Source: an uncultured Collinsella sp.
GTDB taxonomy: Bacteria; Actinomycetota; Coriobacteriia; Coriobacteriales; Coriobacteriaceae
Direction: 5' to 3'
DNA: 64,000 nt
NCBI GenBank assembly: GCA_900539035.1
Contig: UQAU01000001.1
Span: 62,001-126,000, forward strand
A program made the position numbers and the translations under genes. Positions 13,519-22,459 of this stretch are shown here, one piece after another. Every line of letters begins with the position of its first letter. Position 1 is the first letter of the stretch. Under the pieces are notes generated by a model. It did not search any database, was not told the origin of the DNA, and saw nothing but the letters and a program-made list of their open reading frames with translations.

Positions 13519-15750
13519 GTGGCACACAATAAACTGGAGGCAAACCTCCAAGACCAGCGCGGGCAAGGCGGGCACAGAGCCATCCCCCTCTCCGCTGGCA
13601 TGCTGCTCGTAACGCTCGGCGTCGTCTATGGTGACATCGGCACGAGCCCCATGTACACCATGAAATCAATCGTCGCCAACAACGGCGGCATCGGTACCGT
13701 CAGCGAGGACATGATCCTGGGCGCGCTTTCGCTCGTCATCTGGACTATGACGCTCGTGACCACGGTCAAGTACGTGGTAATCGCCATGAAGGCAGACAAC
13801 CACAACGAAGGCGGCATCTTCGCCCTGTTCAGTCTCGTGCGCAAGGTGGCACCGTGGCTGATTCTCCCCGCCATGATCGGCGGTGCGGCGCTGCTCGCCG
13901 ACGGCATCCTCACCCCCGCTGTCACGGTCACCACAGCCATCGAGGGTCTGCGCACCATCGAGTGGGGCCACGCGCTTTTGGGCGACGGTCAGACCAATGT
14001 GATCATCATCACCATCATCATTATCTGCGGCCTGTTTGCCATGCAGCGCGCCGGCACCTCGTCAATCGGTAAGCTGTTCGGTCCGCTCATGACGCTGTGG
14101 TTCCTGTTCCTGGCAGGCGCCGGTCTGTTCAACATGCTCGGCAACCTGTCCATCCTGCGCGCGCTCAACCCCATCCGCGGCATCATGTTCCTGTTCTCGC
14201 CCATCAACCACTCGGGCATCATGGTGCTCGGCTTCGTCTTCCTGTCGACGACCGGCGCCGAGGCGCTCTATTCAGACATGGGCCACGTAGGCAAGGCCAA
14301 CATCTACGCATCCTGGCCGTTTGTTAAGGCGGCGCTAATCCTTAACTACCTGGGTCAGGGCGCTTGGCTGCTCGCCAACAATTCCAATCCCCAGATGCTC
14401 GCGATGGATATCGTCAACCCGTTCTATATGATGCTTCCCGAGCCCCTGCGCCCCTTTGCCATCGTGCTTTCGGCCGTGGCGGCCATCATTGCCTCGCAGG
14501 CGCTCATCACCGGCTCGTTCTCGCTGGTATCCGAGGCCACGCGCCTCAACCTTATGCCGCATCTGCGCATCCACTACCCCAGCGACACCAAGGGCCAGCT
14601 CTATATTCCGCTCGTCAACAACATCATGTGGGTCGGCTGCATCTTCATCGTGCTGCTGTTCCAAAACTCCGAGCGCATGGAGAGCGCCTACGGCCTCGCC
14701 ATTACCGTGACCATGCTCATGACCACGACGCTTTTGACGAGCTATATCGCTGGCATTCTCAAGCACAAGCTGGGCGCCTGCGTCTTCGCCCTGCTCTTCG
14801 GTGCCATTGAGCTGTGCTTCTTCGCCTCGTGCCTCACCATGTTCTTTGACGGCGGCTATGTGATGATCTTCCTGGCCGCACTGCTGTTTGGCCTTATGTA
14901 TGTGTGGCGTCGCGGCACCGCCATCGAGCGCACGCAGACGATCCTGCTGCCCGTCTCCAAGTACATCGACCAGCTCAACCGCCTGCGCAATGACGAGACC
15001 TACCCCGTGCTCGCCGACAACCTGGTGTTCCTCACCAACAGCCCCGATCCGCTCACGCTCGACCGCGACGTGCTCTATTCCATCCTGGACAAGCACCCCA
15101 AGCGCGCCAAGGCATATTGGTTCATTAACGTGCACGTTACCGACGAACCCTATACGCACGAGTATTCCGTCGAGACCTTTGGAACGGACTTTTTGTTCCG
15201 CGTGCGCCTGGACCTGGGCTTTAAGGTCAACCAGCGCGTTAATGCCTACCTGCGCCAGATCGTTGGCGACTTGATGGCATCGGGTGAGCTGCCGCCGCAG
15301 CATCACACCTACTCCATCTACGAGACACGCGGCAACGTAGGCGACTTCCGTTTTTGCATGCTGCGCAAGATGCTTGCCCCCGAAACGGACATCAACCGCA
15401 ACGACCATCGCGTCATGGCCATCAAGTACGCCGTCCGCCGCGCCTGCGGAAGCCCGGCGCGTTGGTACGGTCTTGAGAACTCGGCCATCATCATCGAGTA
15501 CGTGCCGCTGTTTGCCCGCATGCGCCCGGCCGTTAAGCTCGTGCGCACCCAGGTGCCGCTCGAGGTTCAGATCGAAGAAGCCGAGGAAATGGAAGTCGAT
15601 ATCTTCTCGGACGACTTGGTCAACGGCAACGAGGCCGGTAGGGACATGAACGTCGATCCCACCGAGCTGCTCGAGAGCGTCGCCGATACACCCGAACAGC
15701 AACAGCTCGACGGCCTCGAGAGTGAACAACTCAACGACGCCAACTTCTAG
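13519..15750 (+). CDS. kup: Kup-family potassium uptake transporter
   Basis: 743 residues, a proton/K+ symporter of the inner membrane. Marks near the N-terminus: TLGVVYGDIGTSPMYT in the first helix, NEGGIFALFSLVR and LTPAVTVTTAIEGL. Twelve hydrophobic segments occupy ~20-460; the remainder is a long cytoplasmic tail ending in an acidic stretch, longer than the ~620-residue E. coli protein. The GTG at 13519 follows AAGGGAG; the frame also opens with an ATG at 13501 that lacks a ribosome site. Stands alone between terminators. Confidence 0.95.
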   Translation: MAHNKLEANLQDQRGQGGHRAIPLSAGMLLVTLGVVYGDIGTSPMYTMKSIVANNGGIGTVSEDMILGALSLVIWTMTLVTTVKYVVIAMKADNHNEGGIFALFSLVRKVAPWLILPAMIGGAALLADGILTPAVTVTTAIEGLRTIEWGHALLGDGQTNVIIITIIIICGLFAMQRAGTSSIGKLFGPLMTLWFLFLAGAGLFNMLGNLSILRALNPIRGIMFLFSPINHSGIMVLGFVFLSTTGAEALYSDMGHVGKANIYASWPFVKAALILNYLGQGAWLLANNSNPQMLAMDIVNPFYMMLPEPLRPFAIVLSAVAAIIASQALITGSFSLVSEATRLNLMPHLRIHYPSDTKGQLYIPLVNNIMWVGCIFIVLLFQNSERMESAYGLAITVTMLMTTTLLTSYIAGILKHKLGACVFALLFGAIELCFFASCLTMFFDGGYVMIFLAALLFGLMYVWRRGTAIERTQTILLPVSKYIDQLNRLRNDETYPVLADNLVFLTNSPDPLTLDRDVLYSILDKHPKRAKAYWFINVHVTDEPYTHEYSVETFGTDFLFRVRLDLGFKVNQRVNAYLRQIVGDLMASGELPPQHHTYSIYETRGNVGDFRFCMLRKMLAPETDINRNDHRVMAIKYAVRRACGSPARWYGLENSAIIIEYVPLFARMRPAVKLVRTQVPLEVQIEEAEEMEVDIFSDDLVNGNEAGRDMNVDPTELLESVADTPEQQQLDGLESEQLNDANF

Positions 15751-15770
15751 CAACGTCACAAATCAACGAC

Positions 15771-15806
15771 AGCGGCCCTGCACCTCACGGGAGATGCAGG
15801 GCCGCT
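15771..15806. terminator. Bidirectional terminator between kup and the bile salt hydrolase gene
   Basis: AGCGGCCCTGCA pairs perfectly with TGCAGGGCCGCT around a 12-base loop; the two flanking genes are convergent. Confidence 0.85.
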
Positions 15807-15829
15807 TTGCATTGCGGTAAAGCTATCGG

Positions 15830-16795
15830 CTACGAACGGCGCGGCTCGGGAACCACGAGCCTATCGGGGCTCGCGCCCTCAGCATCCATCAGGCTCACGT
15901 AGCGAATCGACGGATCATCATACATCGCGTAGTAATAATTGCCCGTGTGCGCGCTAAAGCATCCGGTGTAGATAGTCTTCTCGAACTTGCCATCGCCCAT
16001 CCTGGACGCTCCCTCGATCATCACCACGCCCTCGAGCGAGCGGAACATGCGAACGACGTTTTCGGTCTCGCTCTCCTTTTGCGGGTAATTGGCATTGAGG
16101 TACGCCGCCTTTACAAAACGGCTCGGCGAATAGCAATCGCCCGGAATGCCGCGCATGCCGGCACCGGCTCCATAGGGCTTGAGCTCGGCGCCACGCCATG
16201 TCGCCGTCTGCGGAAAATCGCTTGTGGCGGTGATATAGGTGCGCAGGTTTTCCATGTGCCACGGGAAGGTCGGCTGGTTGGCGAGGGTGTCGACCGGATC
16301 GTCGTATACATGCAGGCCGTCAGCCATCATCTCGACCACGATGCTGCGCTGGCTGTCGCCGATAATCCAATGGAGCAGTGACACGCCCAGCCCCTCTCCG
16401 GCAGATTTGGCGACAATCACCGTATCGCGCAGCGCGGCCTCGACCTCATCGACCGTCGAGAACGTCGCTGCCACCCACAGGGGGAACTCATAGGCCGCGA
16501 TATTGGTCTTGCCGTCGACAGGGTCCTCGGCATACTCGGCATAACCCGGGAAATTGAGACCCGCCACGGCGAGGCCCGCATCGTTGCCGCAGTCGAAAAA
16601 CATGGGATAGTTCTTGTAATCGATGCACATACCGATCACCGCGTGTGCCGCTGTCGCGTCGTCGATAAACGAATACGGAATGTGGAACCCGCGCGGCATC
16701 ACGCGAACCTGTTGGCCGTAGTCAAAGCTCCAGTCGAGGTTGCGGCCTAGATACATGTGGCCAGAATTATCGGTAAATCGAATGCTCGTACACAT
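15830..16795 (-). CDS. bsh: Choloylglycine hydrolase family (bile salt hydrolase)
   Basis: 321 residues, an Ntn-hydrolase that cleaves glycine or taurine from conjugated bile salts (or acyl-amides in penicillin acylase relatives). After Met removal Cys2 is the nucleophile (MCTSIRF). Other active-site residues of the Clostridium perfringens enzyme are recognisable: Arg and Asp in GRNLDWSF, Asn in AGLNFPGY, Asn in LANQPTFPWH and Arg in SPSRFVKAAYL. The ATG at 16795 follows GCTAGGAGGCGCT, and the N-terminal Cys requires this start. Bile salt hydrolase activity is known in gut Collinsella. Penicillin V acylase is the alternative. Confidence 0.93.
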   Translation of the reverse strand: MCTSIRFTDNSGHMYLGRNLDWSFDYGQQVRVMPRGFHIPYSFIDDATAAHAVIGMCIDYKNYPMFFDCGNDAGLAVAGLNFPGYAEYAEDPVDGKTNIAAYEFPLWVAATFSTVDEVEAALRDTVIVAKSAGEGLGVSLLHWIIGDSQRSIVVEMMADGLHVYDDPVDTLANQPTFPWHMENLRTYITATSDFPQTATWRGAELKPYGAGAGMRGIPGDCYSPSRFVKAAYLNANYPQKESETENVVRMFRSLEGVVMIEGASRMGDGKFEKTIYTGCFSAHTGNYYYAMYDDPSIRYVSLMDAEGASPDRLVVPEPRRS

Positions 16796-16857
16796 AGCGC
16801 CTCCTAGCTTTACGTTCCTGCTAAGGTTATTGTCACCAAACGAAAAGGCGCTAAACA

Positions 16858-16893
16858 CAAAAGCCCGGACATGACAACAATGTCACGCCCGGA
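16858..16893 (-). terminator. Terminator of the deformylase-like gene
   Basis: On the minus strand a ~14-bp imperfect stem (GTCCGGGCGTGACA with TGTCATGTCCGGGC, including G-U pairs) is followed by TTTT. Confidence 0.8.
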
Positions 16894-16926
16894 CCAAAAG
16901 AGACGAAGTGTGGTGCTTTGTTCCCC

Positions 16927-17346
16927 TTAGACCAACTTTCCTAGACAGTGGTCAATCATGTGCTGGATCATCTGTGCCTCAAAGCCCGCGTAGTCGCGGC
17001 GGCACTCCTTCATCTTGCCGTCGACGATCTGATCAAAGGCGACCTTGCACTTGATATAGCGCGTGGACTTGGTGACCTCCTCGTGCGTCAGGCAGCTCTC
17101 CTCCATCTTGCTGGCGCCCAAGCCAAACACCAGACGGGGGTTATAGAGCACGTGGGGCTCGCCGGCGTCGTCCAGATAGACGCAGACCTTCTTGGTAACG
17201 CCAATCTGGTTGGCGGCCAAGCAGCCGGCATCATCGAGCGACTTGATAGTATCAATCAGATCCTGAGCGACCGACTCGTCCTCGACAGTCGCAACCTCGC
17301 AACGCTGAGACAGGATAGCCTCGTCGCGGCAGAGCTCTTTAATCAT
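16927..17346 (-). CDS. Peptide deformylase-like protein with altered active site
   Basis: 139 residues, same fold and length as the deformylase at 9306-9716. Motif 1 is CLAANQIG with the conserved Gln; motif 2 is EESCLT, keeping the metal-ligand Cys but with Ser for Gly; motif 3 is QHMIDH, keeping both His ligands but with Met in place of the catalytic Glu of HExxH. The catalytic Glu is needed for deformylation in known enzymes, so activity is doubtful even if metal is bound. The ATG at 17346 follows GGAGGAACGT. It may be a metal-binding or regulatory paralog. It has its own terminator. Confidence 0.85.
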   Translation of the reverse strand: MIKELCRDEAILSQRCEVATVEDESVAQDLIDTIKSLDDAGCLAANQIGVTKKVCVYLDDAGEPHVLYNPRLVFGLGASKMEESCLTHEEVTKSTRYIKCKVAFDQIVDGKMKECRRDYAGFEAQMIQHMIDHCLGKLV

Positions 17347-17539
17347 ACGTTCCTCCATAGGGGTCGTTGTAACCGCTTAAGTATACGGTACCTACACAAT
17401 TTCATGCGAAAGATACCGCCCGTCCGTTACAAACCGCCGAACATCAACATGCGAGGAACACCAACTTCACAAAGGCGATATAGTGGGTGAGTTCGTGTCA
17501 ATCGGCCTAAACTCGGGGCCGAACAAGGAAAGGGTATGC

Positions 17540-18850
17540 ATGGACGAACTGTTTCACGTCAGCGAGCGCAAGTCCACAATCGGGACCGAACTTCGCGCTG
17601 GACTGACAACATTCCTGGCGATGGCCTACATCATCGCCGTCAACCCCGCGGTGCTCTCGGGCGCTGGCATCGATGCGGGAGCGCTCGCCTGCGCCACCTG
17701 CCTGGGCGCCGGCATCATGACCATCTGCATGGGCATCTTCGCCAACCGCCCGCTCGCCTGCGCGTCGGGCTTAGGCGTCAACGCGATGATCGCTGGAATC
17801 GCCACCACCGTCTGCGGCGGTGACTGGCACGTGGCCATGAGCGTCATCTTCCTTGAGGGCGTCGTCATCTTGCTGCTCGTGCTTTGTGGCCTGCGCGAGG
17901 CCATCATGGACGCCATCCCGGTTGTCCTGCGTCACGCCATCTCGGTGGGTCTGGGCCTGTTCATCGCCATGATTGGCCTGTGCGATGCCGGCATTATCAC
18001 CGCTGGCGCCGGTACACTCGTCGGTCTGGGCGACATCACCTCCCCCGCCTTCATCGTCGGCATCATCTCCATCCTGGTGACAGTCGCCCTCGCCTGCCGC
18101 AACGTCCCCGGCTCGCTGCTCATCGGCATCGTCGTTGCCGTCATCGCCGGTATCCCCCTAGGTGTGACCCAGGCTCCGACCGGTATCATCGCCCCGCTCG
18201 ACTTCTCGAGCATCGGTGGCCCCATCGCCGACGCCGGCGGCGTGCCCGCCATCGTCAAGGTCCTTACCGACCCCGCGCTCCTCGTCATCTCGTTCTCGCT
18301 GCTCATGAGTGACTTCTTCGACACCATGGGCACCGCGATGGCCGTGGCCAAGCAGGGCGAGTTCCTCACCGACGACGGCAACGTCGAGAATATCAAGGAG
18401 ATCCTGATCGTCGACTCCGCCGCCGCTGCTGTGGGCGGTTTCATGGGCGTCTCCTCCATCACCACCTTCGTCGAGTCCACCTCTGGCGCTGCCGACGGTG
18501 GCCGCACGGGCCTCACCTCCGTCACCACCGGCGTGCTGTTCATTCTCGCCGCGTTCTTCTCCCCCATCGTCACCATCGTTTCCAGCGCCGCCACCTGCGG
18601 TGCCCTGGTCTACGTCGGCTACCTCATGATGAGCGAAGCCTCCGAGATCGACTGGTCCGACGTGTCGCAGGGTTTCCCGGCGTTCATGATTGTCGCCGGC
18701 GTGCCCTTCACCTACTCCATCTCTGCCGGCATTGGCCTGGGCTTTATCGCCTACGTGATCGTCGCGCTCTTTAAGGGCGAGGCCTCCAAGATCAAGCCGC
18801 TCATGTGGATCGCAGCCCTTGCCTTCCTCGTCTACTTCTTCGTGGCGTAA
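17540..18850 (+). CDS. NCS2-family purine (hypoxanthine/guanine/adenine) permease
   Basis: 436 residues, a proton-coupled nucleobase importer of the AzgA/PbuG branch of NCS2. The branch is shown by TTFLAMAYIIAVNP near the N-terminus, GLGVNAMI and the DFFDTMGT motif (~residue 255). About 13 hydrophobic segments follow. ATG at 17540 with AAGGAAAGGG upstream. I looked for a purine riboswitch in the 190-bp leader and did not see one. It is followed by a strong terminator, so transcribed alone. Confidence 0.9.
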   Translation: MDELFHVSERKSTIGTELRAGLTTFLAMAYIIAVNPAVLSGAGIDAGALACATCLGAGIMTICMGIFANRPLACASGLGVNAMIAGIATTVCGGDWHVAMSVIFLEGVVILLLVLCGLREAIMDAIPVVLRHAISVGLGLFIAMIGLCDAGIITAGAGTLVGLGDITSPAFIVGIISILVTVALACRNVPGSLLIGIVVAVIAGIPLGVTQAPTGIIAPLDFSSIGGPIADAGGVPAIVKVLTDPALLVISFSLLMSDFFDTMGTAMAVAKQGEFLTDDGNVENIKEILIVDSAAAAVGGFMGVSSITTFVESTSGAADGGRTGLTSVTTGVLFILAAFFSPIVTIVSSAATCGALVYVGYLMMSEASEIDWSDVSQGFPAFMIVAGVPFTYSISAGIGLGFIAYVIVALFKGEASKIKPLMWIAALAFLVYFFVA

Positions 18851-18879
18851 CGGCATAGTCTGTTAAAGCAAAACAACAA

Positions 18880-18918
18880 GGCGCGGAGTCGCATCGAGCG
18901 GCTCCGCGCCTTTCTTTT
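18880..18918 (+). terminator. Terminator after the purine permease
   Basis: GGCGCGGAG pairs with CTCCGCGCC around a 13-base loop, followed by TTTCTTTT. Confidence 0.9.
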
Positions 18919-18986
18919 AGCGTCTGCCCCGTGCCAGCGTGCGACAATTGAGGCTGTCAATATCACAACACCGAGAGAAGCCTGCC

Positions 18987-19652
18987 TTGGAAGCGCATCA
19001 GAAGCAGATAACCGTTTATTCAGAGTGTGCGGAAGGTACGCCCGTCATCTACCTCCCCGTGGTTATGGGCGACGGTAGTGAAGTCTACGAGCGCTGCCGA
19101 GAGCTCGACTGCCCGCCATTCGCCCTTGTCGCCATTGGAGGGCTCGATTGGAATCGCGAGCTGAGCCCCTGGGAATGCGACGGAACTATACGAGATGCCG
19201 AGCCCTTTGGCGGACAGGCGTCTGAGTTTCTCGATGAACTGCTGAATCAGATAATCCCAGAGGCCGAATCATCACTTCCCTGCCCGCCCACCTGGCGCGG
19301 CATTGCCGGCTACTCGTTGGCAGGTCTTTTTGCACTGTGGGCACTTTGGCAAACAGATGTCTTTGAGCGCGCGGCGAGTGCGTCGGGGTCGCTGTGGTTC
19401 CCCGGCTTTATCGACTACGCGCGCGAGCGCACGATGACAGCTACGCCCGACGCCGCCTATCTGTCGCTCGGTAAAAAGGAAACAAAGACGCCCAACCGCA
19501 TGATGCGGCACGTACTCGACGATACGCGTGCGATGGAAGAGCTGTTTATCGAGCGTGACATTCCAACAACGCTGGAGCTCAACCCCGGCAACCACTTTGC
19601 CCAAACTGACCTGCGCATGGCGCGCGGCATCCACTGGATACTGACGCATTAA
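18987..19652 (+). CDS. Alpha/beta-hydrolase esterase
   Basis: About 221 residues, similar to the small IroE/YbbA-like esterases. The nucleophile elbow is GYSLAG (Ser ~114) and the catalytic His is probably in NPGNHFAQ near the C-terminus. No signal peptide, so cytoplasmic. The start is unsure: a TTG at 18987 follows GAGAGAAG, whereas a GTG at 18939 gives 16 extra residues without a good site. Substrate unknown; siderophore or acyl-ester hydrolysis are options for the family. Confidence 0.75.
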   Translation: MEAHQKQITVYSECAEGTPVIYLPVVMGDGSEVYERCRELDCPPFALVAIGGLDWNRELSPWECDGTIRDAEPFGGQASEFLDELLNQIIPEAESSLPCPPTWRGIAGYSLAGLFALWALWQTDVFERAASASGSLWFPGFIDYARERTMTATPDAAYLSLGKKETKTPNRMMRHVLDDTRAMEELFIERDIPTTLELNPGNHFAQTDLRMARGIHWILTH

Positions 19653-19692
19653 AAATGGCGTCCACGCGTACATACGCATGGACGCCATTTTT
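19651..19692. terminator. Bidirectional terminator between esterase and uracil permease
   Basis: ATGGCGTCCA and TGGACGCCAT form a perfect 10-bp stem with AAAA on the left and TTTTT on the right, so it works on both strands of this convergent pair. Confidence 0.92.
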
Positions 19693-19712
19693 AATTTGGC
19701 TGAACGCAGCTA

Positions 19713-21047
19713 CTATTCAGCAGTCTCCTCAAGCTCGGAAGTATCGAACTCAAAGTCATTGCCGGGCAGGATGGCGTTGAGCACAATGCCCACCAGCGAG
19801 CCCACGGCAAGGCCCGAAAGCGAAATCGTCACGCCGCCCAGCTCCAACACGATGGCACCGGCGGCACTGTAGGCAATGCCGAGCGAAAGCACGAGCACCA
19901 GAGCCGCCACCAGCACGTTGCGGTTGTTCTGGAAATCAACCTGGTTCTCGCTAAGGTTGCGAACGCCCACGGCGCTGATCATGCCGTAGAGCACGAGCGA
20001 CACACCGCCGATAACGCACGCCGGCATGGCGGCAATCACCGCAGCAAACTTGGGGCAGAACGAAAGCACAATGGCGCAGCAGGCGGCAATGCGAATCACA
20101 CGCGGGTCGAACACACGCGTCAGGGCAAGCACGCCGGTGTTCTCGCCATAGGTGGTGTTGGCCGGAGCGCCAAAGAGCGAAGCCAAAATCGTGGCGAGGC
20201 CATCACCGAGCAGCGTGCGGTGCAGGCCGGGATCGGCAATGTAGTTGCGCTCGCAAGTCGAACCAATAGCAGAGATATCGCCAATGTGCTCAATCATGGT
20301 CGCAAAGGCCAACGGCATGATGGTGATGATGGCCGTCGTGGCAAGACCGCTATCGAACTGCGGTCCAAAGAGCGCGAACACGGTGTTGTCCCACACGACA
20401 GGTAGACCGACCCACGGCGCGGCGGCAACCCCCGAAAAATCAACCTCGCCCAGCACCGCCGCGACGGCATAGCTCACCACAACGCCCAGCAGAATCGGCA
20501 CGATCTTGACCATGCCGCGGCCCCAGATGTTGCAGATGACGATCACGGCCACAGCGATAACGGCGACAAGCCAGTTGGTCTGGCAGTTGGCAATGGCAGA
20601 GCTCGCCAGGATCAGGCCGATGGAAATGACGATGGGGCCGGTCACCACCGGCGGGAAGAAACGCATAACGCGCTTGGCGCCAAAGGCACGGAACAGGGCC
20701 GCCAGCACCGGATAGAGCAGGCCGGCACAAGCTACGCCCAGGCAGGCGTAGGGCAAAAGCTCGGTCTCGCCGTTGGGCGCGATGGCGGCATAACCGGCAA
20801 TAAAGGCAAACGATGAGCCCAAAAATGCCGGCACCTTACCGCGCGACAGGAAGTGGAACAGCAGCGTGCCGATGCCGGCGAACAGAAGCGTCGCCGAAAC
20901 GGAAAGGCCGGTGAGCACGGGCACGAGCACCGTGGCTCCGAACATCGCAAACATGTGTTGCAAACCCAACACGAACATGCGCGGGCGGCCGAGCGACGAT
21001 GCATCGTAGATGGCATCGGTGACGGCGGGCGTCGAGGATTGGGACAT
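19713..21047 (-). CDS. uraA: Uracil permease (NCS2, UraA/PyrP type)
   Basis: 444 residues with 14 hydrophobic segments, a proton-uracil symporter. Diagnostic pieces: FGATVLVP in helix 1, AFLGSSFAFI in helix 3, EHIGDISAIG with the substrate-binding Glu in helix 8, and ANTTYGENTGVL in helix 10. The ATG at 21047 follows GAAAGGACTTCC. It lies 120 bp downstream of the MetE-like gene on the same strand. Confidence 0.92.
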   Translation of the reverse strand: MSQSSTPAVTDAIYDASSLGRPRMFVLGLQHMFAMFGATVLVPVLTGLSVSATLLFAGIGTLLFHFLSRGKVPAFLGSSFAFIAGYAAIAPNGETELLPYACLGVACAGLLYPVLAALFRAFGAKRVMRFFPPVVTGPIVISIGLILASSAIANCQTNWLVAVIAVAVIVICNIWGRGMVKIVPILLGVVVSYAVAAVLGEVDFSGVAAAPWVGLPVVWDNTVFALFGPQFDSGLATTAIITIMPLAFATMIEHIGDISAIGSTCERNYIADPGLHRTLLGDGLATILASLFGAPANTTYGENTGVLALTRVFDPRVIRIAACCAIVLSFCPKFAAVIAAMPACVIGGVSLVLYGMISAVGVRNLSENQVDFQNNRNVLVAALVLVLSLGIAYSAAGAIVLELGGVTISLSGLAVGSLVGIVLNAILPGNDFEFDTSELEETAE

Positions 21048-21170
21048 GGAAGTCCTTTCATGATGGAAGGGCGATCAGGCATATCGGATAACCTGCCCGA
21101 ACGATACGATCCGAACCATTGTACGTGATACGCCATGTCTCGCACGCGCCGTCACCTGCAAACGGTAGCG

Positions 21171-22304
21171 TTACTTCCAAACGCGCTCGGAAATGCGCTT
21201 GACCAGCGCGATCTTTGCCCACTGTTCGTCCTCGGTCAGTTTGTTGCCAATCTCACAGCTGGCAAAGCCGCACTGGGGCGACAGGTACAGGTTCTCGAGC
21301 GGCACATACTTTGCGGCCTCGTGGATACGTTCGACGATGGCATCCTCGTCCTCGAGCTCAGCGGCCTTGGTGGTCACCAGGCCCAGCACGACCTTCTTGC
21401 CGGGAGCAACATACTTGAGCGGCTCAAAGCCACCGGCGCGCGGCGTATCGAACTCAAGGTAGAACGCGTCGACATCCTCGTGCGCAAAAAGGTACGGTGC
21501 AATGGGATCGTAACCACCCTCGAAGGCATACGTGGAGTGGTAGTTGCCGCGGCACACGTGCGTGTTGATAACCAGATCGTCGGGCTTGCCCGCGATGGCA
21601 GCATTGTTGAGCGCCACGCCCAGCTCGCTCACCTTTTGCAGGTCAACCGGACTCATGCCGGTCTTGGACACAAAGTCGGTATCGCAATAGATGCCCCAGG
21701 TGCAGTCATCAAATTGGATGTTGCGGCAGCCCGCGGCATACAGGTCGGCAATCACGGTGCGGTATGCTGCGGCAATGGCATCGGCGAGCTCTTCGTCGGT
21801 CTTATAGACGGCACGCAGGCTCTCCTGCTGGCCATCACAGCGGTCGAGTGTGACTTCGGAGAACGTCTGGATCGGCGCCGGAATGGTCTGGCGCGCGATC
21901 TGGCCCTCACCCTCGAGCGACTTGACAAATTTGAAGTGCTCGACGAACGGATGGTTCTCGCCGCTAATGGGACCGGTTACCACGGCGGTGTCGGCGGTAG
22001 TCTCCTCATCGTGAAACATGTAGCCCGTGCGCGAGGCGCGGCGCTCAATGCCATTGAGGCCCCACATAAAATCGAGGTGCCAGTAGCTGCGGCGGAACTC
22101 GCCATCGGTAATCACCTGCAGGCCGGCAGCCTTCTGCTTGGCCACTAAGTCGCGGATGGCCTCGTCCTCGACGGCCTTAAGGCCGGAAGCGTCGAGTTTA
22201 CCCGCGACATAGGCGGCACGGGCATCCTTTACAGCCTGCGGACGAAGAAAACTGCCGACGATATCGGCGCGAAACGGCGCGTTCGGTTGAATCGAAGTGC
22301 TCAT
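21171..22304 (-). CDS. MetE-like cobalamin-independent methyltransferase (YxjG/YxjH type)
   Basis: 377 residues, one catalytic barrel of the MetE C-terminal type, as in Bacillus YxjG/YxjH, which are S-box genes thought to methylate homocysteine from an unusual donor. It opens with the barrel signature PFRADIVGSFLRP and ITDGEFRR; the zinc ligands are likely in THVCRGN (His, Cys) and SPQCGFAS (Cys). Start ATG 22304 after AAAGGGAGATAT. It lies 155 bp downstream of a LysR gene on the same strand, with two symmetrical sites in between. The exact methyl donor and acceptor are not known. Confidence 0.88.
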   Translation of the reverse strand: MSTSIQPNAPFRADIVGSFLRPQAVKDARAAYVAGKLDASGLKAVEDEAIRDLVAKQKAAGLQVITDGEFRRSYWHLDFMWGLNGIERRASRTGYMFHDEETTADTAVVTGPISGENHPFVEHFKFVKSLEGEGQIARQTIPAPIQTFSEVTLDRCDGQQESLRAVYKTDEELADAIAAAYRTVIADLYAAGCRNIQFDDCTWGIYCDTDFVSKTGMSPVDLQKVSELGVALNNAAIAGKPDDLVINTHVCRGNYHSTYAFEGGYDPIAPYLFAHEDVDAFYLEFDTPRAGGFEPLKYVAPGKKVVLGLVTTKAAELEDEDAIVERIHEAAKYVPLENLYLSPQCGFASCEIGNKLTEDEQWAKIALVKRISERVWK

Positions 22305-22344
22305 AGATATCTCCCTTTGCATTGGTTGCTTTACTGGGACAGAG

Positions 22345-22413
22345 TATGAGCGCTCATATGGTCATCGTAAAATATACGTTTATAACAGTTTGATATAGAT
22401 GCTTCCTATATCA
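22345..22413. promoter_or_regulatory. Two symmetrical sites upstream of the MetE-like gene
   Basis: A perfect 14-bp palindrome, TATGAGCGCTCATA, lies at 22345-22358, and TGATATAG/CTATATCA form an inverted repeat at 22391-22413. LysR proteins bind such sites, and a LysR gene lies just upstream, so they may be its targets. The inverted repeat may also be the LysR terminator. Confidence 0.5.
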
Positions 22414-22459
22414 GTCTGGACTGTCATAAAGAGACTTGAACCGTGCGGAGCACAGCAGC

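Noticed and set aside
14335..15759. 474-codon minus-strand frame antisense to kup
   Set aside because: Shadow of kup: no ribosome site or recognisable domain.
17359..17539. Purine riboswitch before the NCS2 permease
   Set aside because: The conserved purine aptamer loops could not be found.
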